DNA of 64,000 nt from Gammaproteobacteria bacterium UBA2965 (GTDB lineage Bacteria; Pseudomonadota; Gammaproteobacteria; Pseudomonadales; Azotimanducaceae). The translations under genes were made by a program, and so were the position numbers. The stretch spans positions 114,266 through 178,265 of the forward strand of contig DEBD01000037.1 in the NCBI GenBank assembly GCA_002348385.1, in the 5' to 3' direction. Shown piece after piece: positions 55,050 through 63,079 of the stretch (positions are counted from its first letter, which is position 1; each line of letters starts with the position of its first letter). The notes beneath the pieces were generated by a model. It ran no database searches. It was given only the letters and a program-made list of their open reading frames with translations, and was not told the DNA's origin.

Positions 55050-55475
55050 TTACTCCACGGGCGCAAAGGCAAAGGTAACGACCTCATTGCCGTCATCGTC
55101 GGCATAAAGGGGTTCGACAGTCAGCTGCATTTCCATGCCATCGCGCAGGTGCTCGGGCTGCGACTCGGTCAGCCTGGCCTCCACCTTGAGCTCGGGAAGC
55201 TCAACATAGCCCACTCCGAAGGGTTGGAAATTCTCCGGGTCGTTCTCGCCCAGGTAGGGCGGGTCCTTGGGTGGAAAACCCTGCACCGTCCATGCCCACA
55301 GCGTACCGCGACTGCTCAGCGGCACGGACTCCACGTTCGCACCGGCGCAGTGCGCGCAACCCGACAGCAGCGGGAAGGTGTGGTGGCCGCAATCCTTGCA
55401 GCGGCCGCCCATCAGCCTGGGCTCATCCCCGGAAATATCGAGTACGAATTCGTTGATTGATACCTGCTGGCCCAT
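55050..55475 (-). CDS. Zn-ribbon OB-fold (DUF35) protein
   Basis: 141 aa. Four Cys in two pairs, CKDCGHHTF and CAHCAG, form a zinc ribbon, followed by an OB fold (GTLWAWTVQGFPP). Known DUF35 proteins are partners for thiolase-like enzymes in aldolytic or thiolytic steps. It precedes the thiolase gene in the operon. Confidence 0.88.
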   Translation of the reverse strand: MGQQVSINEFVLDISGDEPRLMGGRCKDCGHHTFPLLSGCAHCAGANVESVPLSSRGTLWAWTVQGFPPKDPPYLGENDPENFQPFGVGYVELPELKVEARLTESQPEHLRDGMEMQLTVEPLYADDDGNEVVTFAFAPVE

Positions 55476-55569
55476 AGCGCTCTACCCCCCAGTTCACGTC
55501 TCCCATTCTGCAACAGACCGACATGGTTCGGTAGCCGGCATCCTCCTGCAGCTCGCGACGGCACATGTC

Positions 55570-56736
55570 CTAATAGGAGCGTGGCAGCTCCAGCACGTGC
55601 TCGCTGACGTAATTTTGAATCATCTCCTGGGAGATCGGCGCGATCTTCATCAGCCGCGCCTCGCGCCAGTATCGCTCCACGTGGTACTCGCTGGCATAAC
55701 CAAAGCCACCCAGGGTCTGCACAGCCCGATCAGCCGCAAAGAACCCCGCATCGGCCGCCAGCCATTTGGCCATGTTGGCCTCGGCGCCACAGGGCAGGCC
55801 CTGATCCAGCAGCCAGGAGGCCTTGCGGATCATGAGCTCCGCCGCATCTAGGCGCATCCTGGCCTCGGCCAGCGGAAAAGCGATCCCCTGGTTCTTGCCA
55901 ATGGGGCGGTTGAACACCACCCGCTCGTTGGCGTAATCCACCGCACGCTTCAGCGCCACCCGCCCGATGCCCAGCGCTTCCGCCGCGATCAGCACACGCT
56001 CCGCGTTGAGGCCGTCGAGCAGGTAACGAAACCCCTTGCCTTCGTCACCCACCCGATCGGTCACCTGAACGGGTAGGTCGTCGTAGACCACTTCGCAGGT
56101 GGCCACCGCGTTTCGGCCCACCTTATCGATGGGCGAGATGCTCACCTCGTCGCGCTGCAGTTCCGCCAGCAGCAGGGTCAAACCGTCGGTGCGGCGCTCC
56201 ACAGCTTCTTTGGGGGTGGTGCGAACCAGCAGCAGCACCCGCTCGGATTGCAGCGCCTTGGTGGTCCACACCTTGCGGCCCTTAACTAGGTAGGTGTCTC
56301 CCTCACGGCGAGCGGTGGTTGTGATAGAGGTCGTGTCCGTTCCCGCATCCGGCTCGGTCACGCCGAATGCCACATGCAGGTCACCCCGGGCCACGCGAGG
56401 CAGATAAGCCTGTTTCATCTCCTCGGAACCGTACTTCACCACCGGGTGCATGCCGAAAATAGACAGATGCAGGGGCGTTGCGCCGTTCATGGCGGCGCCG
56501 CTGGCAGCCACCTCCTCCAACACCAGGCTTGCCTCGGTGATACCGCGACCGCTGCCCCCATAAGCCTCCGGGATGGCTATGCCGAGCCACCCTGCCTGGG
56601 CCATGGCGTCGTAGAAATCCCACGGAAACTCATGGGCTTTGTCCTTGGCGGCCCAATAGGTGTCCGGAAAGTCGGCGCACAGCTTGCCCACAGACTCGCG
56701 GATGAGCTGCTGCTCGTCGGTTAGTGCAAAGTCCAT
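55570..56736 (-). CDS. acyl-CoA dehydrogenase
   Basis: 388 aa. VTEPDAGTDTTSITTTARRE, the KGRKVWTTKALQSERV motif and QTLGGFGYASEYHVERYWRE are typical. ATG 56736 (MDFALTDEQQLIRE). The next gene ends 14 bp upstream. Oxidises a saturated acyl-CoA. Confidence 0.92.
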   Translation of the reverse strand: MDFALTDEQQLIRESVGKLCADFPDTYWAAKDKAHEFPWDFYDAMAQAGWLGIAIPEAYGGSGRGITEASLVLEEVAASGAAMNGATPLHLSIFGMHPVVKYGSEEMKQAYLPRVARGDLHVAFGVTEPDAGTDTTSITTTARREGDTYLVKGRKVWTTKALQSERVLLLVRTTPKEAVERRTDGLTLLLAELQRDEVSISPIDKVGRNAVATCEVVYDDLPVQVTDRVGDEGKGFRYLLDGLNAERVLIAAEALGIGRVALKRAVDYANERVVFNRPIGKNQGIAFPLAEARMRLDAAELMIRKASWLLDQGLPCGAEANMAKWLAADAGFFAADRAVQTLGGFGYASEYHVERYWREARLMKIAPISQEMIQNYVSEHVLELPRSY

Positions 56737-56750
56737 AGCTCCCCGCCCCC

Positions 56751-57227
56751 TCAGCCGGTCAGACCCAGTTGCTCGAGGCCGCGCTGCCGGCCCAGCTCCA
56801 TGATGTGCCGGTTGCCTCGGCTCCAAAACACATTGAGCGTGACCGCTCTGATGCGCCAGCCGGAATCGGTTCGGACAAGGCGGTCGTGATAGTAGCCCCC
56901 CAGCGCAAAGTCGAAGCTGCCAGCGTCATTGTTCAGAAAATGCTCCGCCTTCATGTACATCTTCAGCTCGGCCTGGTCGGCGTGCACATCCACGATAGGG
57001 TTGGTCATTACATGCTGGGTGGCATCCAGTCCGGTAAACAGCGGTTTCAGCCCTTCTACCCAGTCGTCGGCGGCCATGGACGAGCCCGGCGCGCCGCTGT
57101 AGGACGAAAAATCCATCTCTATCCGATCGGTAAAGATGCTGCGGTGCAGATCCCAATCCCGCGTGTCGATGCTGATGGCGTACTCGTAACGGCGCCGAAC
57201 GATCTGCTGGTAGTCATCGAATTGCAC
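56751..57227 (-). CDS. SnoaL/NTF2-like protein
   Basis: 158 aa alpha+beta barrel (SnoaL-like). YEYAISIDTRDWDLHRSIFT and the DGWRIRAVTLNVFW end are characteristic. GTG 57227 with GAGGAG upstream. Possible isomerase, hydratase or binding protein for a polycyclic intermediate. Confidence 0.8.
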   Translation of the reverse strand: MQFDDYQQIVRRRYEYAISIDTRDWDLHRSIFTDRIEMDFSSYSGAPGSSMAADDWVEGLKPLFTGLDATQHVMTNPIVDVHADQAELKMYMKAEHFLNNDAGSFDFALGGYYHDRLVRTDSGWRIRAVTLNVFWSRGNRHIMELGRQRGLEQLGLTG

Positions 57228-57239
57228 CGCCGAACTCCT

Positions 57240-58094
57240 CTAGCCTGCGTCCGCTTGTCGGTAGGCGAATACCTCGCTGGGCGCGTCGTCCGCACAGCTG
57301 GTCAGCACCATGGCCGGGGCGCTGTCGCGCCGTACCTGCACGTGCACACGCTCCGACGCATCCGAGAATGTGACCGCGGCTTTGTCCGCGTCACCGTTCA
57401 CATGCAGCAGGCGCAGACCGTTACGCCCCGAAAACGCCTCGGCAGCCTGCACGTGCTTGGGATACGTGGTGCGACCACGCAGCCAATGGAAACCCAGCTC
57501 GCCACGGTCTACGCGTCCAACGAAATCCGACACATCGCCGGTCTGCAACCGCCCGTACAGGGCCGACTGAGGTAGTGCGAGCACGTTGGGCGCGAATCTG
57601 TGCCCGCCCAGGTGGGTGATCTGCCAGGCGCGCTCGCCCACCACCTCACGCAGCCGGTTGTAGACGGGGAGGCCGAAACGCGCGCAACACAGGTCCCGCT
57701 GACCGTTGGTGCAGACGAAATACTGAGGCTCGCTGATTACCTCGCCGCGAGACAGGGATTCAGGATCGGTAAGGTCCAGCGACTGCAAAAAGTCGTACCC
57801 CGAGCCAGACCACATGTGCAGCGCGCCGTCGATTCCTGCCAGCAGACGCACGTCGTCCCGATCCACCTCGGGTTGGCGAATCAGCTGAGCTCTGGCCTTC
57901 AATCCGCGCTCGGCAAACCCATCCAACATACGCGCCATCCATGCCCTGGCCGGTTCCGCCAGGTCGCCCTCCTCCAGGGCCTTGGCCTTCCAAACCGGCC
58001 GGTATTCCAACAGCAGCCAGACGTCCACCTCCACAGCGGTACCCGCCAGGGGGTCGTCGGCGGCTGCCTCTGCGCAGTAGATTCGCTCAGCCAT
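57240..58094 (-). CDS. sucrase/ferredoxin-like [2Fe-2S] thioredoxin-fold protein
   Basis: 284 aa. VCTNGQRDLCCARFG places Cys128 and Cys137 (C-x8-C), and HLGGH places His161 and His165 (H-x3-H), the [2Fe-2S] ligand set reported for Apd1-like proteins. It lies between the transporter and SnoaL genes. A possible electron carrier for the Rieske oxygenases or P450, which lack adjacent donors; this is inference. Confidence 0.75.
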   Translation of the reverse strand: MAERIYCAEAAADDPLAGTAVEVDVWLLLEYRPVWKAKALEEGDLAEPARAWMARMLDGFAERGLKARAQLIRQPEVDRDDVRLLAGIDGALHMWSGSGYDFLQSLDLTDPESLSRGEVISEPQYFVCTNGQRDLCCARFGLPVYNRLREVVGERAWQITHLGGHRFAPNVLALPQSALYGRLQTGDVSDFVGRVDRGELGFHWLRGRTTYPKHVQAAEAFSGRNGLRLLHVNGDADKAAVTFSDASERVHVQVRRDSAPAMVLTSCADDAPSEVFAYRQADAG

Positions 58095-58105
58095 CTGCTT
58101 GCCCT

Positions 58106-59566
58106 CTACGCCCCCGCACTGGTCTCACCCTCAACATCTGCCATCCCGCGGCGCTGAGTAAGCACCTCGCCGATCTCGGTCATCCGCTCACGGCTGAGCT
58201 CATAGAAAAGGAAAAAGCTCATGCTCGCGATGCCGATGGCCATCACGGGTGGGCCGGCGATCAAACCGAGATGGTAGATCATTTCCGGGTCGATGGATCC
58301 CACCTCTGCACCCCTGGGAAAGCCGATGAGATCCAGAGCCACACCACCAAGGATGGTGGCGAGACCCCCGGCCGTTTTGGAGCAGAAAGAGCGAGCCGAA
58401 TAAATGATGCCTTCCTGACGCACGCCCGCTTTGAACTCCAGTTCATCGGCCACATCGGCGAACATGGAGTTGAAGTTCACCAGCATGGCGGGCGACATCA
58501 GGCCTGATAGGAACGACGAGCAAAGGAACAAGACAAACAACAGCGGATCGCCGTTCTCCGGCAGCACATCGGTGAACAGCCGCAGTATGAGCAGGATGTT
58601 CATGTTGATCTGCACCACGAGCCCCATTCCGATAAGCAGCTTCTGCTTGTCGAAGAGCTTGGTGAGATGGGGAATCATGATCACCGAGATGGGCAGTCCC
58701 ATCAGCATGGTGGGGCCCAGCCAACGCATCCACTCCGTAGGCAGCTCCCAGAAGTGCACGTACAGATAGACGATAAACGTGGCTTCCACACCAAGCACCA
58801 GCAGAATGATGATCATGCCGAACAGCAGCATGCGATAAGACTTGCTGGACAGCGCCTGGCGTACCTCGCGCCACAACCGGCCAACCCCCAGCCGTTCGTG
58901 CTCCGGCTGCCACGTGGGCAGATAAGGCACCTCCTTCTTGGTGCTCCACACGCACAGCGCGATGGTCACCACGATAGCGGCGGCCGCAATGCCCGACATC
59001 TGCGGATACCCCGCCGCATTGAGCAAACCGTGGGTACCGTCTTCAGGCGTGGGAAAGATAAAGCTGTACATCAGAAACGGAAACCCAGCTGTAGCCAGCG
59101 TGCTGAATGCCTGGCTGTAGCTGAACACGCGGGTTCGGTCGGTGTAGTCGTGGGCCATCTCAGCCCCCAGCGCCAGATGGGGCACGTGATACAGAGTGAG
59201 AAACAAGCGAGCTAACACCGCGAACACCATGAGCCAACCGAAGTAGAACACCTCCGGCATGTCCGACGGGGGGTTGAACAGGGCAATGACGCTCACAGCC
59301 AGAGGCAGCGCAGAACCGGCCATCATGGGCAGACGGCGGCCCCATTTGTGCGCCAGCCGATCCGAGATGGAGCCGGCCAGTGGGTCGCTCACCGCATCGA
59401 AAACCATGGCCACGGCAAGAGCCACCGCACTCAGGCTGGCCGACACCCCGAGCACCTGGTTGTAGAAGAACAAGGTGAAGGTGCCGAAGATGACACCGGT
59501 GATACCTTCGCCCACCTGTCCGACGCCGAAACCCAGCTTTGAGCTCAGCGGGAGCCTTCTACTCAT
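58106..59566 (-). CDS. MFS transporter, GPH type
   Basis: 486 aa, ~12 membrane segments. LPLSSKLGFGVGQVGEGITG start and VFDAVSDPLAGSISDRLAHK are typical. Heads the minus operon 51631-59566 and is divergent from the VOC protein at 59802, with a palindrome between. Confidence 0.85.
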   Translation of the reverse strand: MSRRLPLSSKLGFGVGQVGEGITGVIFGTFTLFFYNQVLGVSASLSAVALAVAMVFDAVSDPLAGSISDRLAHKWGRRLPMMAGSALPLAVSVIALFNPPSDMPEVFYFGWLMVFAVLARLFLTLYHVPHLALGAEMAHDYTDRTRVFSYSQAFSTLATAGFPFLMYSFIFPTPEDGTHGLLNAAGYPQMSGIAAAAIVVTIALCVWSTKKEVPYLPTWQPEHERLGVGRLWREVRQALSSKSYRMLLFGMIIILLVLGVEATFIVYLYVHFWELPTEWMRWLGPTMLMGLPISVIMIPHLTKLFDKQKLLIGMGLVVQINMNILLILRLFTDVLPENGDPLLFVLFLCSSFLSGLMSPAMLVNFNSMFADVADELEFKAGVRQEGIIYSARSFCSKTAGGLATILGGVALDLIGFPRGAEVGSIDPEMIYHLGLIAGPPVMAIGIASMSFFLFYELSRERMTEIGEVLTQRRGMADVEGETSAGA

Positions 59567-59657
59567 TCAGACACCTTCCTCCCGGCAACCGACCGAGCCT
59601 ATAACGGCACATAGGGAATTGGCAAAGGTGGCTGACTGTTCGTTCGCCCGGCTAACG

Positions 59658-59680
59658 GATGGTCACGGCGGATGACCATC
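59658..59680. promoter_or_regulatory. palindrome between GPH transporter and VOC gene
   Basis: GATGGTCA-N7-TGACCATC, perfect 8-bp arms, central in the 59567-59801 divergent region. Candidate operator for either operon. Confidence 0.4.
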
Positions 59681-59801
59681 AATGATACGGCCGCTGGCTT
59701 GCGCGGGCGCTGCCCAATCCGGTGCAGGCAGCTACATCTTCCCAGCAGCGGCCGACCTAGGTAGCCTTGGCAAGTAGATTGAACGGGAGGAGACAGAGCG
59801 C

Positions 59802-60188
59802 GTGAATATCACTCGAATCAACCACGCCGCGGTAAACGTGCTGGGCAAGGTGGAAGAAGCCCACGATTTCTACACCAAGCTGCTCGGACTTCCTCAGGTG
59901 CCCATCCAGCTACCCGGTCAGCCGCCGGTCATGGAGTCGGACATCGGCTTCTGGGTGGAGCAGCATGGTGTGCAGCTACACGTCATCGGGCGCGAGCCCA
60001 TGGGCGGCACACCGGATCCTACGCAGACCCACGTGTCCTGGTACGTTGAGGATATCGACGAGGTAACCCGGAAACTCGAAGCCCAGAACATCGAATCGAG
60101 GGTCATGGGAGAAGGACAAGCAAGGATCATCTGGGTGCTGGATCCGGCGGGGAATATCGTGGAGTTTCAGCAGGATCCGGAGTGCTAG
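59802..60188 (+). CDS. VOC-superfamily protein (glyoxalase/dioxygenase fold)
   Basis: 128 aa, one VOC domain: two beta-alpha-beta-beta-beta modules (INHAAVNVLGKVEEAHDFYT; ARIIWVLDPAGNIVEFQQDP). GTG start with GGAGGAG upstream. Possible metal ligands His8 and the terminal Glu. Ring-cleavage or lyase type; unknown. Confidence 0.8.
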   Translation: MNITRINHAAVNVLGKVEEAHDFYTKLLGLPQVPIQLPGQPPVMESDIGFWVEQHGVQLHVIGREPMGGTPDPTQTHVSWYVEDIDEVTRKLEAQNIESRVMGEGQARIIWVLDPAGNIVEFQQDPEC

Positions 60189-60288
60189 CCGGCACGCACT
60201 GCGACCGGATCCGGCGCAGCTCAACCGTCAACCTACATTCCAGGCAATATTCGCCTTAGACTTTTAGCGCAAGGTTGTTGAGCGCAGC

Positions 60289-60356
60289 CTAATTCGTCTG
60301 AAGGATCTGGATCGCCAGATAAACGAGCGTTCCAAGCATGCCGATGGGTCCCACCA
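60289..60356 (-). pseudogene. very short vestige of a membrane protein start
   Basis: Minus-strand MVGPIGMLGTLVYLAIQILQ resembles the N-terminal I-G-x-I-x-x-x-x-S-L-I-Y-L-A-x-Q-I-R-Q of a common small uncharacterised membrane protein, then hits a stop after ~22 residues. No downstream frame continues. Weak. Confidence 0.3.
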
Positions 60357-60419
60357 TTCTCCGATGCAACCGAGCTCGCTAATGGCCATGGTTCGGCCCC
60401 ATTGGTTTCAATCCAAGTG

Positions 60420-61751
60420 TCAGCGACCCGCCAATTGCGCCCTAATCTCCGTGTGCCGCGCCCGGGTGATAGGGTAGCCGATGATGAGCGCGGCAGACGC
60501 TAGGTAAAAGAGCACCGGTACCAACGCAAACCAGGCACGCAAAGAGAAGAGCTGCTCCGACTCGTTCACGATAGTGGGATCGAATCCCAGATAAGCCAGC
60601 GCCGGAAGCGATATCCCAACCCCCAGCGCGCCCACCATCTTGGTTGCCGTCGACCAGGCCGCGAAAAACAGGCCTGCGCGGTCCTCGCCGCTCTCCAGCG
60701 CGTCCAAATCGATCACGTCTGCCTTCATGGACGTGGGCACTACGGCCATGTTGCCGCCGCCGATGCCCACCACGAACAGAAAAAACGCGGCCAGCCACGC
60801 ATCTCCCGCACCCAGCCAGAGAAACTGAGGAAACATAAGCCCCATGAGGCTGATGGAGCACAGCCAGGTGATGTGCTTGTCGGTTTTCTGCGCCAGCCAG
60901 ACCCAGAAGGGAATGCCCAGCAGATTACCCGCGTAGTAACCGAGCACCACACGGGGTGCGGCAGTGGGATCTTCGATCACATGGGAGATGAAGATCACGA
61001 ATAGCGGCGCGGACAACGCCACTGCCAGGGAACTCAGAACGAAGGCGAACAGCAACCGCCGAAACGGACCATTGCTCCACATGATCTTCAGCCCGGCGAT
61101 GATGTTCATCTGGGCGGGCACGAAGTCTTTGCGCTCCGGCACCGCTACCAACGCAGGCACCACCATCAGGGGTGTAAGCAACAGCACGCCGATACCGATC
61201 ATATAGATCATCTCGCCGCTGCGTCCGCCCCATCCGAACAGTTCCTGACTGGCCGCCGGTATGGCGATGGCGATCAGGGTGCCAAGCAGTCCGGCCGTGG
61301 TGCGCCAACCGGTAACCCGGGTTCGCTCCGTATATGAAGACGATAGCTCCGCACCCCAGGCGAAATAGGGAATGTTGAATAGCGTCCAGCCAAACCACAG
61401 CACCATGATCCAGATCAGCAGATAAGTCTCGTCTACGCCTTCCGGCGGGAAGAACAGGTAGTAGATGGAGACCATGACGATGGGCACCGACGCGATGATC
61501 CAGGGTTTGCGCCGCCCGATGGGGCTGCGGGTGCGGTCGGTGAAATATCCGATTAACGGGTCCGTCACCACGTCCCAGAAGCGCGACAGCATCAGAATGG
61601 CGCCCACCGCCGCCATTCCAAGGCCCAGATCCTGGGTGTAGAACGCCGGAATGAACAGGCTCACCGGCGTGCTCGCCATGGACATGGGAAACTCGGCCGC
61701 GCTGTATGAGAACAGCTTGCCGCGCGGCAGCTTGGTCTGGGCTTCCGCCAC
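60420..61751 (-). CDS. MFS transporter, GPH type
   Basis: 443 aa. LFSYSAAEFPMSMASTPVSL start, SRFWDVVTDPLIGYFTDRTR. GTG start at 61751, 6 bp after the VOC gene's stop, so co-transcribed with it. Fourth GPH transporter here. Confidence 0.85.
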   Translation of the reverse strand: MAEAQTKLPRGKLFSYSAAEFPMSMASTPVSLFIPAFYTQDLGLGMAAVGAILMLSRFWDVVTDPLIGYFTDRTRSPIGRRKPWIIASVPIVMVSIYYLFFPPEGVDETYLLIWIMVLWFGWTLFNIPYFAWGAELSSSYTERTRVTGWRTTAGLLGTLIAIAIPAASQELFGWGGRSGEMIYMIGIGVLLLTPLMVVPALVAVPERKDFVPAQMNIIAGLKIMWSNGPFRRLLFAFVLSSLAVALSAPLFVIFISHVIEDPTAAPRVVLGYYAGNLLGIPFWVWLAQKTDKHITWLCSISLMGLMFPQFLWLGAGDAWLAAFFLFVVGIGGGNMAVVPTSMKADVIDLDALESGEDRAGLFFAAWSTATKMVGALGVGISLPALAYLGFDPTIVNESEQLFSLRAWFALVPVLFYLASAALIIGYPITRARHTEIRAQLAGR

Positions 61752-61756
61752 GATGC

Positions 61757-62194
61757 CTAGCCGACTTCAACCAGCTCGATGATGTTACCTTCCGGATCGG
61801 CAAAGAAGCACAGCCGTAGCGGCCGTTCGGGATCAATGAGCGTGCGGTCGGAGCGCAAGGTCGCTCCCTTGGCTTCCGCCGCCGCCAGGGTGTCGTGCAG
61901 ATCACTGCAGTAAAAGGTCAGGTAGCCAATCCCCCCGCGAGTAGCCAGGTGCTGCCCCGCCTGGTGGGGTTGCGGAGCCGCCGGGGGCTGCATCAGCTTG
62001 ATGATCTCTCCCCCGGGGGTCTCCAACCATACGTTCACGTACCCGTCCGGCGCCACCGCGAGCTGGTTGCTGAGCTGCGCCGGAATATCGGCCCGACGGG
62101 ATTCCTTGCAGCCCAGCACGCTGCAGTAGAAATCCAACATGGCATCCAGGTCGGTAACCGGAATACCGCACTCCATGGGCTGTGTTTGTTGCAT
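61757..62194 (-). CDS. VOC-superfamily protein
   Basis: 145 aa, MECGIPVTDLDAMLDFYCSV and CFFADPEGNIIELVEVG match the fold. ATG 62194. Operon with the GPH transporter. Divergent from the methyltransferase; a TAGCATGCTA palindrome lies at 62296-62305 between them. Confidence 0.85.
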   Translation of the reverse strand: MQQTQPMECGIPVTDLDAMLDFYCSVLGCKESRRADIPAQLSNQLAVAPDGYVNVWLETPGGEIIKLMQPPAAPQPHQAGQHLATRGGIGYLTFYCSDLHDTLAAAEAKGATLRSDRTLIDPERPLRLCFFADPEGNIIELVEVG

Positions 62195-62346
62195 CTGAAA
62201 TCCCCCGTTAAATACAAATCGTTAGCTCTGGCGAAGCGCAGGCATGTCCTGGATGCTGGACACCTCGCTGGCCCCAAATGGCCGCTCGATGAACCTAGCA
62301 TGCTACATTATAAGTCCAGTTCGACAGCATCAATGTTGGATTGCCC

Positions 62347-63060
62347 ATGCAGATAGAAGGGCCTCCCTCACAGCCCATTCGCGAAGAATTCGACGTGCTC
62401 TCGGAGCTCGTGCCGTTGGACGGCGCGCGGATTCTTGAGCTGGGTTGCGGTGCGGCGGAGAAGACGCGTCAGATCGCGGAGACATTCCCCCGCTGCCAGA
62501 TCGTTGCGTCAGAGGTGGATCAGATTCAGCAAGGCGAGAACCTCCTCATCGACGACCTGCCCAACGTGTCGTTTCAATCCTTCGGTGCCGAGAGCATCGA
62601 CGCGGCTGACCAAAGCTTTGACGCAGTATTGATGTTCAAATCTCTTCACCACGTACCCGTTGAGGCGATGGACGCCGCACTCGATGAGATTGTTCGCGTA
62701 TTGAAGCCTAAGGGACTCGCCTATATTTCCGAACCCGTATTCGCCGGCGCCTTCAACGAGATCGTGCGTCTATTTCACGATGAGTCAGAGGTGCGCAAGG
62801 CTGCGTTCGCGGCACTACGGCGGTGTGTAACCGCGAACAAACTGGCGCTTGCCGGCCAGCACTTCTTCTACAATAGACTCCGGCTCAAGTCGTTCGCTCA
62901 GTTCGAGCAAGGCGTGGTCAACGTCACCCACACCGACCACCAATTGAGCGCCGAGCTATTCGAGGAGGTGCGCGCGCGCTTCGAAGATCACGCCAGCGAC
63001 CAGGGGTACCGTTTTGAGATTCCCAACCGGGTTGACCTCTTGAGGAAAGCGCCGCTCTAA
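62347..63060 (+). CDS. class I SAM-dependent methyltransferase
   Basis: 237 aa. ARILELGCGAAEKTRQIAET (SAM motif I), DAVLMFKSLHHVP (motif IV-like) and VLKPKGLAYISEP. ATG 62347 preferred over TTG 62341. Possible substrate: a small molecule or ubiquinone/menaquinone-like acceptor; unknown. Confidence 0.88.
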   Translation: MQIEGPPSQPIREEFDVLSELVPLDGARILELGCGAAEKTRQIAETFPRCQIVASEVDQIQQGENLLIDDLPNVSFQSFGAESIDAADQSFDAVLMFKSLHHVPVEAMDAALDEIVRVLKPKGLAYISEPVFAGAFNEIVRLFHDESEVRKAAFAALRRCVTANKLALAGQHFFYNRLRLKSFAQFEQGVVNVTHTDHQLSAELFEEVRARFEDHASDQGYRFEIPNRVDLLRKAPL

Positions 63061-63079
63061 TGCGGCAAACGGTTGTGTC

